From: Chitinophagales bacterium
GTDB lineage: Bacteria > Bacteroidota > Bacteroidia > Chitinophagales > Saprospiraceae
DNA: 64,000 nt
Direction: 5' to 3'
Assembly (NCBI GenBank): GCA_022360175.1
Contig: JAKSDI010000058.1
Span: 39,729 to 103,728, forward strand
Part shown: positions 27,752-36,057 of the stretch, one piece after another
How positions within the stretch are numbered: position 1 is the first letter of the stretch
Layout of the letters: each line of letters opens with the position of its first letter
Translations under genes and position numbers: made by a program
Notes under the pieces: model-generated
The model's input: only the letters and a program-made list of their open reading frames with translations
What the model was told of the DNA's origin: nothing
Database searches by the model: none

Positions 27752-28804
27752 CTATTCAAGTCGAATACTGGAAAAAACGGGAAAATGATCAGAAAAGTTC
27801 TGCTTTCCTATCTCAAAATCTATAATTTCCAGTTCTTGGCTTGTCAATATATAATCTATGCGCAAGGCAGGTATTTTTCCATTATACGTAATGCCCAGTC
27901 CTCGTCCTCTCTCAATAAATGCATCTTGTAGCCCTGTTGATAGCGTTTGATAAACATACGATTGAGGTATTTCATTAAAATCACCACAAAGAATAACAGG
28001 ATAAGGGCTTTCCCGAACAGCTTTTGCAATTTCTTCTGCCTGGCTTGCCCGCTTCACCGCTGCTCTTTTATATTGCCTCATCATTCCTTTGATGTTAAGC
28101 CAGGTTTCTTTCTCCTGTATATTTCCTTCTGTGACTACCTCGTTGGCTATGCCAGACACGGCATTAGACTGTAAATGTATATTATAACAGCGTAATATTG
28201 TACTATCTATTTTGATATCAACATACTGATAACCATTTGCACCATTACTGAAATACTCCGTTTCAGAATGAATAATAGGATAACGAGAAAAGACTGTAAT
28301 TCCCACATTTGGTAAAGGAGAGCTGTACTTCATTCTATTTTCCTTACGGAAAAAATTGGTGTAGGCATGATCTTTCCCAACTGTTGGATACTCCTGTAGA
28401 AAAGCGATATCAATACCTTCCAAGTTCAATGTTTCAGAAAGTTTTTCCTGATCAATTCGCTTGCGCTTATTATCATTATGGCGAAAACTATGAGTATTAA
28501 AACTCATTATCTTTATAAATTTCGCCTCTGCGACCGTTTCTGTTTGATTGAAACCCACCAGGCTTTGTATATGTTTCCAACCAAATGCCAGGCTTAAAAT
28601 AGAAAGGATAACAAACTTGCTACGCATTACCCCCCATAACAAGATAAAAATGATATGCCCCAACAATAACCAAGGATAGGATAAGCCTATAAATGAAGCA
28701 GGCCAAAAAGTTACAGGACTAATATAAGGCGCCAGGTAACAAAAGAAAGTCCCCAGTACCAGAAACACATTTAGCCATTCTAATAAAGAGATTAACCAGC
28801 GCAT
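27752..28804 (-). CDS. Membrane-anchored endonuclease/exonuclease/phosphatase (EEP) family protein
   Basis: A 350-residue protein. Three N-terminal hydrophobic helices (residues about 8-90) anchor the EEP catalytic domain. That domain shows MSFNTHSFRHN, the metal-binding Glu in IAFLQEYP, CGDFNEIP and the terminal SDHFPVF. The fold is shared by nucleases, sphingomyelinases and inositol phosphatases, so the substrate is not known. It is third in line after two rhomboid genes, a gene order widespread in Bacteroidota. Confidence 0.88.
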   Translation of the reverse strand: MRWLISLLEWLNVFLVLGTFFCYLAPYISPVTFWPASFIGLSYPWLLLGHIIFILLWGVMRSKFVILSILSLAFGWKHIQSLVGFNQTETVAEAKFIKIMSFNTHSFRHNDNKRKRIDQEKLSETLNLEGIDIAFLQEYPTVGKDHAYTNFFRKENRMKYSSPLPNVGITVFSRYPIIHSETEYFSNGANGYQYVDIKIDSTILRCYNIHLQSNAVSGIANEVVTEGNIQEKETWLNIKGMMRQYKRAAVKRASQAEEIAKAVRESPYPVILCGDFNEIPQSYVYQTLSTGLQDAFIERGRGLGITYNGKIPALRIDYILTSQELEIIDFEIGKQNFSDHFPVFSSIRLE

Positions 28805-28833
28805 ATATTATTATCGATTCTGCCCTATAAGAA

Positions 28834-29793
28834 CTACTTCTTACTAGCATTAAAAAGGAATTCCTTTTCCTCTGCTGAAAGGCTTTCGTAGCCTGATTGC
28901 TTAATCTTATCTAATATAGCATCTAGCTTTTCCTGATGTCCTTCCTGCTTGCTACTATCTGATGCAGCTTGTCCTCTACTAGAAGAAGAACGCTGACGTC
29001 TTGCTTTTACTTGTTCTTTACGATTAGGATTGCGATAAGCCACTTTAGGTTTACGACGAGTTTCTCCACTAAAAAGGCTTTTAAAGAAATTAGATATGCT
29101 ATCAATAATATTATTTACCGGCCGGGAGAGATCGTTGCCATTACGCAACTGAAATACGAAAAACCATCCAAAGAAAGCACCTCCAAGGTGAGCAATATGC
29201 CCTCCGGTATTACCGCCATTAGGAATAACAATCAGATCAAGAAAGACTAGTACAGCTACAATATATTTTAGTTTCACATCTCCTATGAAAAGCAACCTCA
29301 TAATGTAATCTGGCGAAATAGCTCCTGCTGCTACTACAATAGCCATCACCCCTGCGGAAGCTCCCAGAGCAAAACGGCCTATAGGCATATTAGGAAGTAA
29401 ATTGGCAGAAGCAAAAAACAGAATAGCACCGGCAATTCCACCTAGTAGGTAGATTGGCAGTATGCGTTGATTACCTATAAAATCTCCAACTATTCGACCA
29501 AACCAGTATAGAAATAACATATTCCACAGAATATGCCAGAAGCCCTCATGAAGAAACATACTCGTGATCAACCCCCAGGGGTGGGTCAGGAAGTACGGCC
29601 ACTCAGAAGACATACAAAAGAAGTGTAACACCTGATCATAAAGTGCTGGTAATTGTCCACCATTACTAATAAACAAAAACAGCTTAAATATATTGATGGC
29701 AATGAACACAACGATGTTTACAATGATAATACGGGTCACCATATTACCATAGCTAAATTCTCGTTTTACATCATTCAAGATAGATTGCAACAT
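28834..29793 (-). CDS. Rhomboid family intramembrane serine protease (with C-terminal extension)
   Basis: A 319-residue protein with six hydrophobic helices. The active site is formed by Ser in RFALGASAGVMAIV and His in GGHIAHLGGAFFGW; HEGFWHILWNMLFLYWFG is the conserved L1/TM2 element. The last 90 residues are a soluble Lys/Arg- and Ser-rich tail ending in a helical segment (YESLSAEEKEFLFNASKK). Substrates are unknown. It is encoded directly after a second, shorter rhomboid. Confidence 0.93.
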   Translation of the reverse strand: MLQSILNDVKREFSYGNMVTRIIIVNIVVFIAINIFKLFLFISNGGQLPALYDQVLHFFCMSSEWPYFLTHPWGLITSMFLHEGFWHILWNMLFLYWFGRIVGDFIGNQRILPIYLLGGIAGAILFFASANLLPNMPIGRFALGASAGVMAIVVAAGAISPDYIMRLLFIGDVKLKYIVAVLVFLDLIVIPNGGNTGGHIAHLGGAFFGWFFVFQLRNGNDLSRPVNNIIDSISNFFKSLFSGETRRKPKVAYRNPNRKEQVKARRQRSSSSRGQAASDSSKQEGHQEKLDAILDKIKQSGYESLSAEEKEFLFNASKK

Positions 29794-29823
29794 ACTACTT
29801 TGCTTATACCTATTAAGTACTAA

Positions 29824-30495
29824 TCAAAACCTGCTCCCAAATCGGCGCCAATACAAAATTAACAAGAATCCAAACAATGCACCACCAACATGGGCAAAAT
29901 GCGCTACTCCTGCATTAAAATTGCCCAACCCCAGGAAGAGTTCTACTCCTGCATAAATTAATACAAAATACTTCGCCTTAAGTGGTATAGGTGGGATTAT
30001 TAATTGTATCACGCTATTTGGAAACATCATTCCATATCCTGCCAACAAGCCAAATACAGCCCCCGAAGCTCCAAGCACAGGCACATTTTTCACATAAGGA
30101 GATATATCTGTCCAGTTAACTTCCAACTGCTGAGCGATCAAATGCAAGCCTAATGCACCAAAGCCGGTAAGCAGATAATAAAATAAAAATCGTTGTGCGC
30201 CCCAGCGCTCTTCCAATGGTGGCCCAAACATAAAGAGGGCAAACATATTAAAGAAGAGGTGGCCCAGATCACCATGCATAAACATGTGCGTTACGATCTG
30301 AAAAGGCATGAAATATTCAGAAGTAGGATAAAACATAGCCAGGCGATAACGCCCCCAGTCAGCAAAAGAACCATCCTGCTCATTGATCAATTCAAACATC
30401 AATTCACTTGAAGGATTACCCAGAAGCATAGATCCCAGGTACATCAAAATATTGATGATGAGCAAATGTTTAACAACGTCAGTAATTCTGTACAT
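29824..30495 (-). CDS. Rhomboid family intramembrane serine protease
   Basis: About 223 residues from MYRITDVV (four extra codons are open upstream). The catalytic Ser lies in PVLGASGAVFGLLAGYG and the His in GVAHFAHVGGALFGF. HGDLGHLFFNMFALFMFG is the conserved TM2 motif. Six membrane helices are seen. It is the first of two tandem rhomboids downstream of mutL. The two differ outside the core, so they probably have different substrates. Confidence 0.93.
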   Translation of the reverse strand: MYRITDVVKHLLIINILMYLGSMLLGNPSSELMFELINEQDGSFADWGRYRLAMFYPTSEYFMPFQIVTHMFMHGDLGHLFFNMFALFMFGPPLEERWGAQRFLFYYLLTGFGALGLHLIAQQLEVNWTDISPYVKNVPVLGASGAVFGLLAGYGMMFPNSVIQLIIPPIPLKAKYFVLIYAGVELFLGLGNFNAGVAHFAHVGGALFGFLLILYWRRFGSRF

Positions 30496-30521
30496 GAACC
30501 AGATCAATAAGTTCGCAATAA

Positions 30522-30546
30522 GCAGATAGGCAAATCACCTATCTGC
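30522..30546 (-). terminator. Hairpin between mutL and the rhomboid pair
   Basis: GCAGATAGG (30522-30530) pairs perfectly with 30538-30546 across a 7-base loop. Only a weak T run follows on the minus strand, so it may be an attenuating or mRNA-processing hairpin rather than a full stop. Confidence 0.55.
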
Positions 30547-30576
30547 CTGAAAAATAAAATTCTTTGATAGAACACT

Positions 30577-32475
30577 CTATCCTTCAAATCGTTTGGCAAG
30601 CTCATCTAGTTCTACGGAAATGAAGCATTTTCGGCCAGAGGGGCTCTTATATGGAACTTCGCAGGCAAAGAGCTGATCAATGAGTGCTTGCATTTCTTCT
30701 ACTTCCAAGCTTTGTCCTGTCTTGATAGAAGCACTTTTTGCCATAGAACGGGCAATATTCTCTTTTATATCTAACTTAAGATTGAGGTTATTTTTGTACT
30801 GCTCCAGCAAACTTTCAATTAACTTCAGTTCATCTTGTTTACCGGCCAATTCACTTGGGACACCGTTTACTACAAAAGTATTAGTACCAAACTCCTGAAT
30901 ATCAAAGCCCAGGCTATTCACAGTTTCCAGAACATCCGTCAATAAGTTGGCATCTGAAGGTGAAAGGCTAAGTGTGCGAGGAAATAATTGGCTTTGAGTA
31001 GCATTTTGCTGCTGTTGCAAAAATGTCAGATAACGATCATACAAAATGCGTTCATGTGCTGCCTGTTGATCGATTATCAACATACCAGATTTAATCTGGC
31101 TAACCACGTACGAATTATGTAATTGAGAAGGCGTTTTTCGCCTCCTTTTAGTTGTTTCCGAGGTAGCCGTTGTGCTTTCCGTATCTTCATCATGCCACTT
31201 GCTCTCCAATGTTAGCGCCGGTGGTATTTCTTCCGTAGAGCCAGAAGAGTCGGTTGTTGGCTCTGCATCAAAATTATCCAAACCTTCATAGAGTTTTTGC
31301 CAATTTTGAAGATTATTAGCTTGTCGATGGCTATCACCAACAACAGATGAAACAGAAGGAGCTGAACTTCCTGCACTGCCCCTCGAAGAAGACTTGATTG
31401 TTTCTTCTCTTTTGATAGGACGATTGCTGCTAGTAAGCGTATTATAAAAAGCAGGTGATTGATCAAAATCCAGGGTAGGCATAATGCTATATTGGCCAAG
31501 TGAATGGCGAATAGCTACCTTAAGGTAATTATATACCAAACGCTCATCTTCAAATTTGATTTCTTGTTTGGTAGGATGTACATTGATATCAATCCTTGCT
31601 GGGTCTATATCTATAAAAATAGCATATAATGGATGGGTATCCTTAGGCAATAAATCTTCGTAGGCCGCAACTACTGCATGATTGAGGTATCCACTTTTAA
31701 TAAATCGATTATTGACAAAAAAGTATTGTTCTCCTCTCGTCTTCTTGGCAAATTCTGGTTTCCCCACAAAACCAGAAAGTTTTAGGATATCTGTCTCTTC
31801 AGAAACCGGCACTAATTTTTTATTGGCATTATTTCCAAATACACCAATAAGACGTTGACGTAGATTACCTGCCGGCAGGTGAAAAATTTCTGAATTATTA
31901 TGATGCAATGAAAAGAATATATCAGAATTGGCGATTGCTATGCGTTGAAACTCATCCATGATATGACGCATCTCAACGGTATTAGAACGTAGGAAGTTAC
32001 GCCTTGCCGGTACATTGTAAAAGAGGTTTTTTACAGAAAGCGTAGTCCCACGGCTACAAGGACAGGGCTCTTGAATTTTTACTTCTGAAGCTTCTACGAC
32101 TAAACGTGTTCCTAGCTCATCTGAATGGCGCCTGGAGCGCAATTCTACCTGAGCGACCGCAGCAATAGAGGCCATTGCTTCTCCTCGGAACCCCATCGTA
32201 CGTATACAAAATAAATCTTCCGACTGCCGAATTTTAGAAGTTGCATGCCTTTCAAATGACATACGTGCATCGGTTTCAGACATACCGCAACCATCATCGA
32301 TCACTTGTATCAGAGTACGCCCGGCATCCTTTATCACCAATTTGATATTGGTACTACCAGCATCAATAGAATTTTCCAACAACTCCTTCACCACGGAAGC
32401 TGGCCTTTGGATTACCTCACCAGCAGCAATCTGATTCGCAATAGCGTCGGGAAGCAGCTGAATGATATCAGCCAT
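30577..32475 (-). CDS. mutL: DNA mismatch repair protein MutL
   Basis: A 632-residue protein. The GHKL ATPase half has ELLENSIDAGSTNI, VIDDGCGM, TMGFRGEAMASIAAV and GTTLSVKNLFYNVPARRNFL. After a Ser/Thr-rich linker (about 330-430), the C-terminal dimerisation/endonuclease half carries DQQAAHERILYD, close to the DQHAx2Ex4E metal motif but with Gln for His and Asp for the last Glu. The short C-terminal metal-site segments are also altered (FACEVPYKSPSGRKCF). It couples MutS mismatch recognition to strand removal. It heads the conserved mutL-rhomboid-rhomboid-EEP order. Confidence 0.96.
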   Translation of the reverse strand: MADIIQLLPDAIANQIAAGEVIQRPASVVKELLENSIDAGSTNIKLVIKDAGRTLIQVIDDGCGMSETDARMSFERHATSKIRQSEDLFCIRTMGFRGEAMASIAAVAQVELRSRRHSDELGTRLVVEASEVKIQEPCPCSRGTTLSVKNLFYNVPARRNFLRSNTVEMRHIMDEFQRIAIANSDIFFSLHHNNSEIFHLPAGNLRQRLIGVFGNNANKKLVPVSEETDILKLSGFVGKPEFAKKTRGEQYFFVNNRFIKSGYLNHAVVAAYEDLLPKDTHPLYAIFIDIDPARIDINVHPTKQEIKFEDERLVYNYLKVAIRHSLGQYSIMPTLDFDQSPAFYNTLTSSNRPIKREETIKSSSRGSAGSSAPSVSSVVGDSHRQANNLQNWQKLYEGLDNFDAEPTTDSSGSTEEIPPALTLESKWHDEDTESTTATSETTKRRRKTPSQLHNSYVVSQIKSGMLIIDQQAAHERILYDRYLTFLQQQQNATQSQLFPRTLSLSPSDANLLTDVLETVNSLGFDIQEFGTNTFVVNGVPSELAGKQDELKLIESLLEQYKNNLNLKLDIKENIARSMAKSASIKTGQSLEVEEMQALIDQLFACEVPYKSPSGRKCFISVELDELAKRFEG

Positions 32476-32531
32476 ATAATTTCTTTTTAGTATTTGGGTA
32501 TATTAAAACAATCCTTAAAAACGATACCTAA

Positions 32532-32855
32532 CTATTCCCCTATAGCAGCGGCAATCTCCGGCAAATATACGCTGATAAACATATAGGACAAAAAAAGCAG
32601 CATCACCAGCACTCCTAACAAAATAAGATTAGAACGCTTGGCTTGTGAACGTCGAAATCGTACATTCCCTTGCTGATAACCTCCTCGTTTAAAACCACCT
32701 GACAATCTGGCTTTAATAGCTTCAGCATCGCCATTCTTAATATCTTCAATGCGTTGTAAGCGCTCATCTAATTCCTCTTGTCGGGGATCCCAATAACGAG
32801 GAATATAATCATATTTCTGATGCTTTGGCAAACGAAAAAAACGAAATACAGCCAT
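32532..32855 (-). CDS. Small membrane protein conserved beside mutL in Bacteroidota
   Basis: A 107-residue protein of unknown function. Residues 1-75 are charged and soluble (RFFRLPKHQKYDYIPRYWD, then RLQRIEDIKNGDAEAIKARL). One membrane helix lies near residues 80-102 (LILLGVLVMLLFLSYMFISVYL). Homologues are often mis-labelled as a riboflavin synthase subunit; nothing in the sequence supports that enzyme activity. It ends 56 bases before mutL and is probably co-transcribed. Confidence 0.75.
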   Translation of the reverse strand: MAVFRFFRLPKHQKYDYIPRYWDPRQEELDERLQRIEDIKNGDAEAIKARLSGGFKRGGYQQGNVRFRRSQAKRSNLILLGVLVMLLFLSYMFISVYLPEIAAAIGE

Positions 32856-33063
32856 ATTAAAAAGTTCTAAATTAAGAATCTACAAATTACGGTTTTTAGC
32901 CGAATTATTAAAGGAAACAATCACACAACCTGAATAGTTAAATAATTGTCTATCCTAATAGAGTAGATGCGGATTATAAGCAGACTGGGTGTATCCTATT
33001 CTCTAATATTCGTATTAATTTATTAATGCAAAAGATCAAAACCCCGTCTGGGTAAAATGGAGA

Positions 33064-33120
33064 AATGTAAAATGAAAAAGAATGCTACCAAACTTTGCTC
33101 TCATTTTTACATTTTACATT
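33064..33120. repeat. Spaced 11-bp inverted repeat
   Basis: AATGTAAAATG at 33064-33074 is repeated inverted at 33110-33120, 35 bases apart. It resembles the other gene-end palindromes of this window. Confidence 0.55.
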
Positions 33121-33144
33121 AAGCATTCATCATTCTTTGGTTTT

Positions 33145-33165
33145 AAGTTGCGATGTTCGCAACTT
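33145..33165. promoter_or_regulatory. Perfect 9-bp hairpin or operator upstream of the DUF5686 gene
   Basis: AAGTTGCGA (33145-33153) and its inverted copy (33157-33165) are separated by TGT, 41 bases before the start codon. The compact symmetry would suit a dimeric regulator site or a 5' leader hairpin. Confidence 0.5.
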
Positions 33166-33206
33166 GAATTAATTATAGAAATCACCTTAAAAGCAAAAGC
33201 TAAACT

Positions 33207-35822
33207 GTGAAAGCAATAACTACAATTCCCTTATTTATAGTCATTTTCATTTTGTCTAGCCAGCTTCATGCTCAAGGAGGTTTAAAAGGACATATATATA
33301 ATTCTCAAAAGGAAGCCTTGTCTTATGCCGCCATTTTTGTACAAGAGACTGAAAGTGGTACAACCACCAATGCTGAAGGCTATTATGAACTACGCCTCCA
33401 ACCTGGAGATTATCAAATAGTTTTCCAATACTTGGGTTATCAATCAATAGTAAAAAAAGTAAGCATCGGTAGTACTTTTAAAACGATAGATATTACGCTA
33501 AAAGCAGAAGCACTCAATTTGCAATCGGTAGATGTTGTAGGAAGTAGCGAAGACCCAGCCTATACGGTTATGCGAAAAGCGATTGCAAAAGCCAGCTACC
33601 ACCGACAGCAACTAGACAGTTATCAGGTAGAAATATACATGAAAGGAAGTGGCAGGTTGAAAGACAGTCCAAAGCTTTTTGAAAATATGATAAAAAAAGA
33701 AGGCATTGATTCGACTATTGCCTTCACAAGTGAATCTGTAAGTATTCTCAAATATCAACGCCCCAATACTTATGAGGAAGAAGTCATCTCAATATATACA
33801 CGCGGAAATGATAATAACACTTCTCCCAATAGCTATATAAGAGGCAGCTTTTATGAACCCAAATATGGAGAAGCTGTTTCGCCTTTATCTCCTCGTGCTT
33901 TTGGATATTATAAATTTAAACACGAAGGTTATTTTATTGACCAAGGATATGGGATCAATAAGATACGAGTAATACCTCGCAGTCGAGGCGAAGGTGTTTT
34001 TGAAGGCGTTATTTATATTGTCGAAGACTGGTGGAGTATTTACAGCTTATCACTAAAAACATATCAATTAGGATTTGAAATTCAAATAGATCAGACTTAT
34101 GCACCTATAGAGTCTGCCGCATGGTTGCCCGTCAACCAGCAATTTCTGATTGGTGGCTCTATTTTTGGTTTCAATTTCGAGTATCTCTACCTCGCGGCTA
34201 TGAGTAATTATGATATCACTCTCAATCCCGAATTGGAAGCTACTTTTGAAGTAATCGATGAAACTATAGAAGAGGTCGATATTAATCCCATTGCCTCAGA
34301 AGAGGATACAACTGTAAAAGAAAAACTGGAAACAGGAAAAGAGCTGACACGCAAAGAACTCAGAAGGTTAATGCGTGAATATGAAAAAGCAGAGCGCAAA
34401 GAACAAGAAGAGCCCGAAGTCGTAGAAAACAGTAATTTCACAATTGACTCATTAGCCCGGAAAAGAGATTCGGTTTATTGGCAACTCATTCGCCCTGTCC
34501 CCTTAACAGAACAAGAAGTAAAAGGCTATCAACGCGCCGATAGTATAGCCAGAGTTGAAGCGGAAGAAGTAGATAGCCTTGAGAATATAGGCGTCAACAA
34601 AGATGGTAAGTTCAACTTTTTGTCCATTATCGGCGGAGGGAGTTACAAAGTAAAGGAAGGGCATTATTTTGCCCATAGTGCTATATGGGACCGTTTCTTT
34701 TTTAATCCGGTAGAAGGGTTCAATCTCAATGCTGATCTGAGTTATGCTATTAGTAAAGAAAATCGCTTTGCTATCACACTGACTCCCAGGTATGCTTTTG
34801 CCAGAAAAAAATTGACCGGAAAGGGGAATATAGGCTATACTTTTGGCGAAGGACTCAAAAAGCATCATACACAAATAGAAGGTGGCCGTTATATTCATCA
34901 ATATAATGCTGATAATCCACTTAGCTATTTATTCAACAGTTATCTCAATTTATTTGAGGTGCGTAATTATATTCGCCTGTATGAAAAAGACTATATCAAG
35001 CTAAGCCATGCTCACAAGATCAAAGAAAACTGGATCATCAATGCAAATGTAGAATGGGCAGATCGCCAACACCTGAACAACAATACAGACTGGACCATCG
35101 CACGTGGCATTGATAGAGAATATGAGAACAATATTTTTCTCAATCGCGAATACAATTATCCTATTCCTTCTTCAGAAAGGGCTTTTGTTGTAGGTTTATC
35201 TTTAGAGGCTCGTCCCTGGCAACGTTATCGAATCAATAATGGAGTGAAAGAACCTATCAATAATAGTTCTCCTACTATTCGGCTCAGTTATAAACAAGGT
35301 ATACCCAATATTGGCGAAAGCCTTACTGACTATAGTTACGCTCAGTTTTCTTATGAACATCGCTTCCAACTAGGCATAAGAGGTTATTTGAATCTAAAAA
35401 CAGAAGCGGGTAAATTCTTATCCAACAACTATACTGGCTTTGCTGATTATCGCCACTTCATGGGCAACCGTATCTTCCTCATCTCTGCTGATCCCATTGG
35501 CAGCTACCGATTACTTCCTTATTATGAATACAGTACCATGGACGAATTTGCCAGTATGCATGTTCATTACCAATTTCGAAAGCTAGCCATCAGCCGTATT
35601 CCACAAGTCTGGCTATTGGGTATAAAAGAAAATGTCTTTGTCAATTATCTCGCTACCCCAATGGCAAAAAATTACACCGAAGTAGGCTACTCTATTGATA
35701 ATATTTTTCGCCTATTCCGCATAGAAGCTGCCGTTTCCTTCCAGGATAATAAATACATGGACTGGGGGATTTTCTTTGGCATTTCTGCAAATATTGGGGG
35801 CGGAGTGTTTACAATTGAGTAG
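33207..35822 (+). CDS. DUF5686 / carboxypeptidase-regulatory-like outer membrane protein
   Basis: An 871-residue exported protein; the signal peptide ends near LHAQ (residue 22). Residues about 24-112 form a CarboxypepD_reg-like beta-sandwich (GLKGHIYNSQKEALSYAAIFVQE, YQIVFQYLGYQSIVKKVSI), as in SusC-type receptors but without a plug. The rest is DUF5686, ending in a long beta-strand-rich region with a terminal FGISANIGGGVFTIE, consistent with a barrel. A Glu/Lys-rich helical insert lies near residues 370-410. The function is unknown; members are common surface proteins of Bacteroidota. Confidence 0.85.
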   Translation: MKAITTIPLFIVIFILSSQLHAQGGLKGHIYNSQKEALSYAAIFVQETESGTTTNAEGYYELRLQPGDYQIVFQYLGYQSIVKKVSIGSTFKTIDITLKAEALNLQSVDVVGSSEDPAYTVMRKAIAKASYHRQQLDSYQVEIYMKGSGRLKDSPKLFENMIKKEGIDSTIAFTSESVSILKYQRPNTYEEEVISIYTRGNDNNTSPNSYIRGSFYEPKYGEAVSPLSPRAFGYYKFKHEGYFIDQGYGINKIRVIPRSRGEGVFEGVIYIVEDWWSIYSLSLKTYQLGFEIQIDQTYAPIESAAWLPVNQQFLIGGSIFGFNFEYLYLAAMSNYDITLNPELEATFEVIDETIEEVDINPIASEEDTTVKEKLETGKELTRKELRRLMREYEKAERKEQEEPEVVENSNFTIDSLARKRDSVYWQLIRPVPLTEQEVKGYQRADSIARVEAEEVDSLENIGVNKDGKFNFLSIIGGGSYKVKEGHYFAHSAIWDRFFFNPVEGFNLNADLSYAISKENRFAITLTPRYAFARKKLTGKGNIGYTFGEGLKKHHTQIEGGRYIHQYNADNPLSYLFNSYLNLFEVRNYIRLYEKDYIKLSHAHKIKENWIINANVEWADRQHLNNNTDWTIARGIDREYENNIFLNREYNYPIPSSERAFVVGLSLEARPWQRYRINNGVKEPINNSSPTIRLSYKQGIPNIGESLTDYSYAQFSYEHRFQLGIRGYLNLKTEAGKFLSNNYTGFADYRHFMGNRIFLISADPIGSYRLLPYYEYSTMDEFASMHVHYQFRKLAISRIPQVWLLGIKENVFVNYLATPMAKNYTEVGYSIDNIFRLFRIEAAVSFQDNKYMDWGIFFGISANIGGGVFTIE

Positions 35823-35899
35823 AGCATTATTCTTTTTCCGGAAAAATAATTACCTCATATATCCAAACAAAATATCTCTTTAAATACAAATTTTCACAA

Positions 35900-35929
35900 T
35901 TGTGGATCGCTATAAAAAGACTACCTTTG
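35900..35929 (+). promoter_or_regulatory. Bacteroidota-type promoter of the purF-like gene
   Basis: TTG at 35900-35902 and TACCTTTG at 35922-35929 are 19 bases apart, matching the TTG / TAnnTTTG consensus. The transcript would begin near 35936, leaving a leader of about 120 bases. Confidence 0.75.
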
Positions 35930-36057
35930 CAGCGTGAAAGGGATGCATTTATAAATCGCATGTAGCAAAAGAATATTTCGAACAGCAAGGATAAAACTTC
36001 ATGCTATAATATAATGTTTTCTTTTATTCTAGGACATTAATCGAAGGGCTAATCCAA

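Larger units (their letters stand above)
32856..33206. other. 351-base divergent spacer with two hairpins
   Basis: This AT-rich region separates the mutL operon from the DUF5686 gene. It contains an 11-bp inverted repeat with wide spacing and a tight 9-bp hairpin (listed separately). No TAnnTTTG box at a sensible distance from either start and no coding frame was recognised. Confidence 0.5.

Noticed and set aside
32532..32855. Riboflavin synthase beta subunit label for the small membrane protein
   Set aside because: The sequence is a charged domain plus one membrane helix, unlike lumazine synthase; the label is an annotation artefact.
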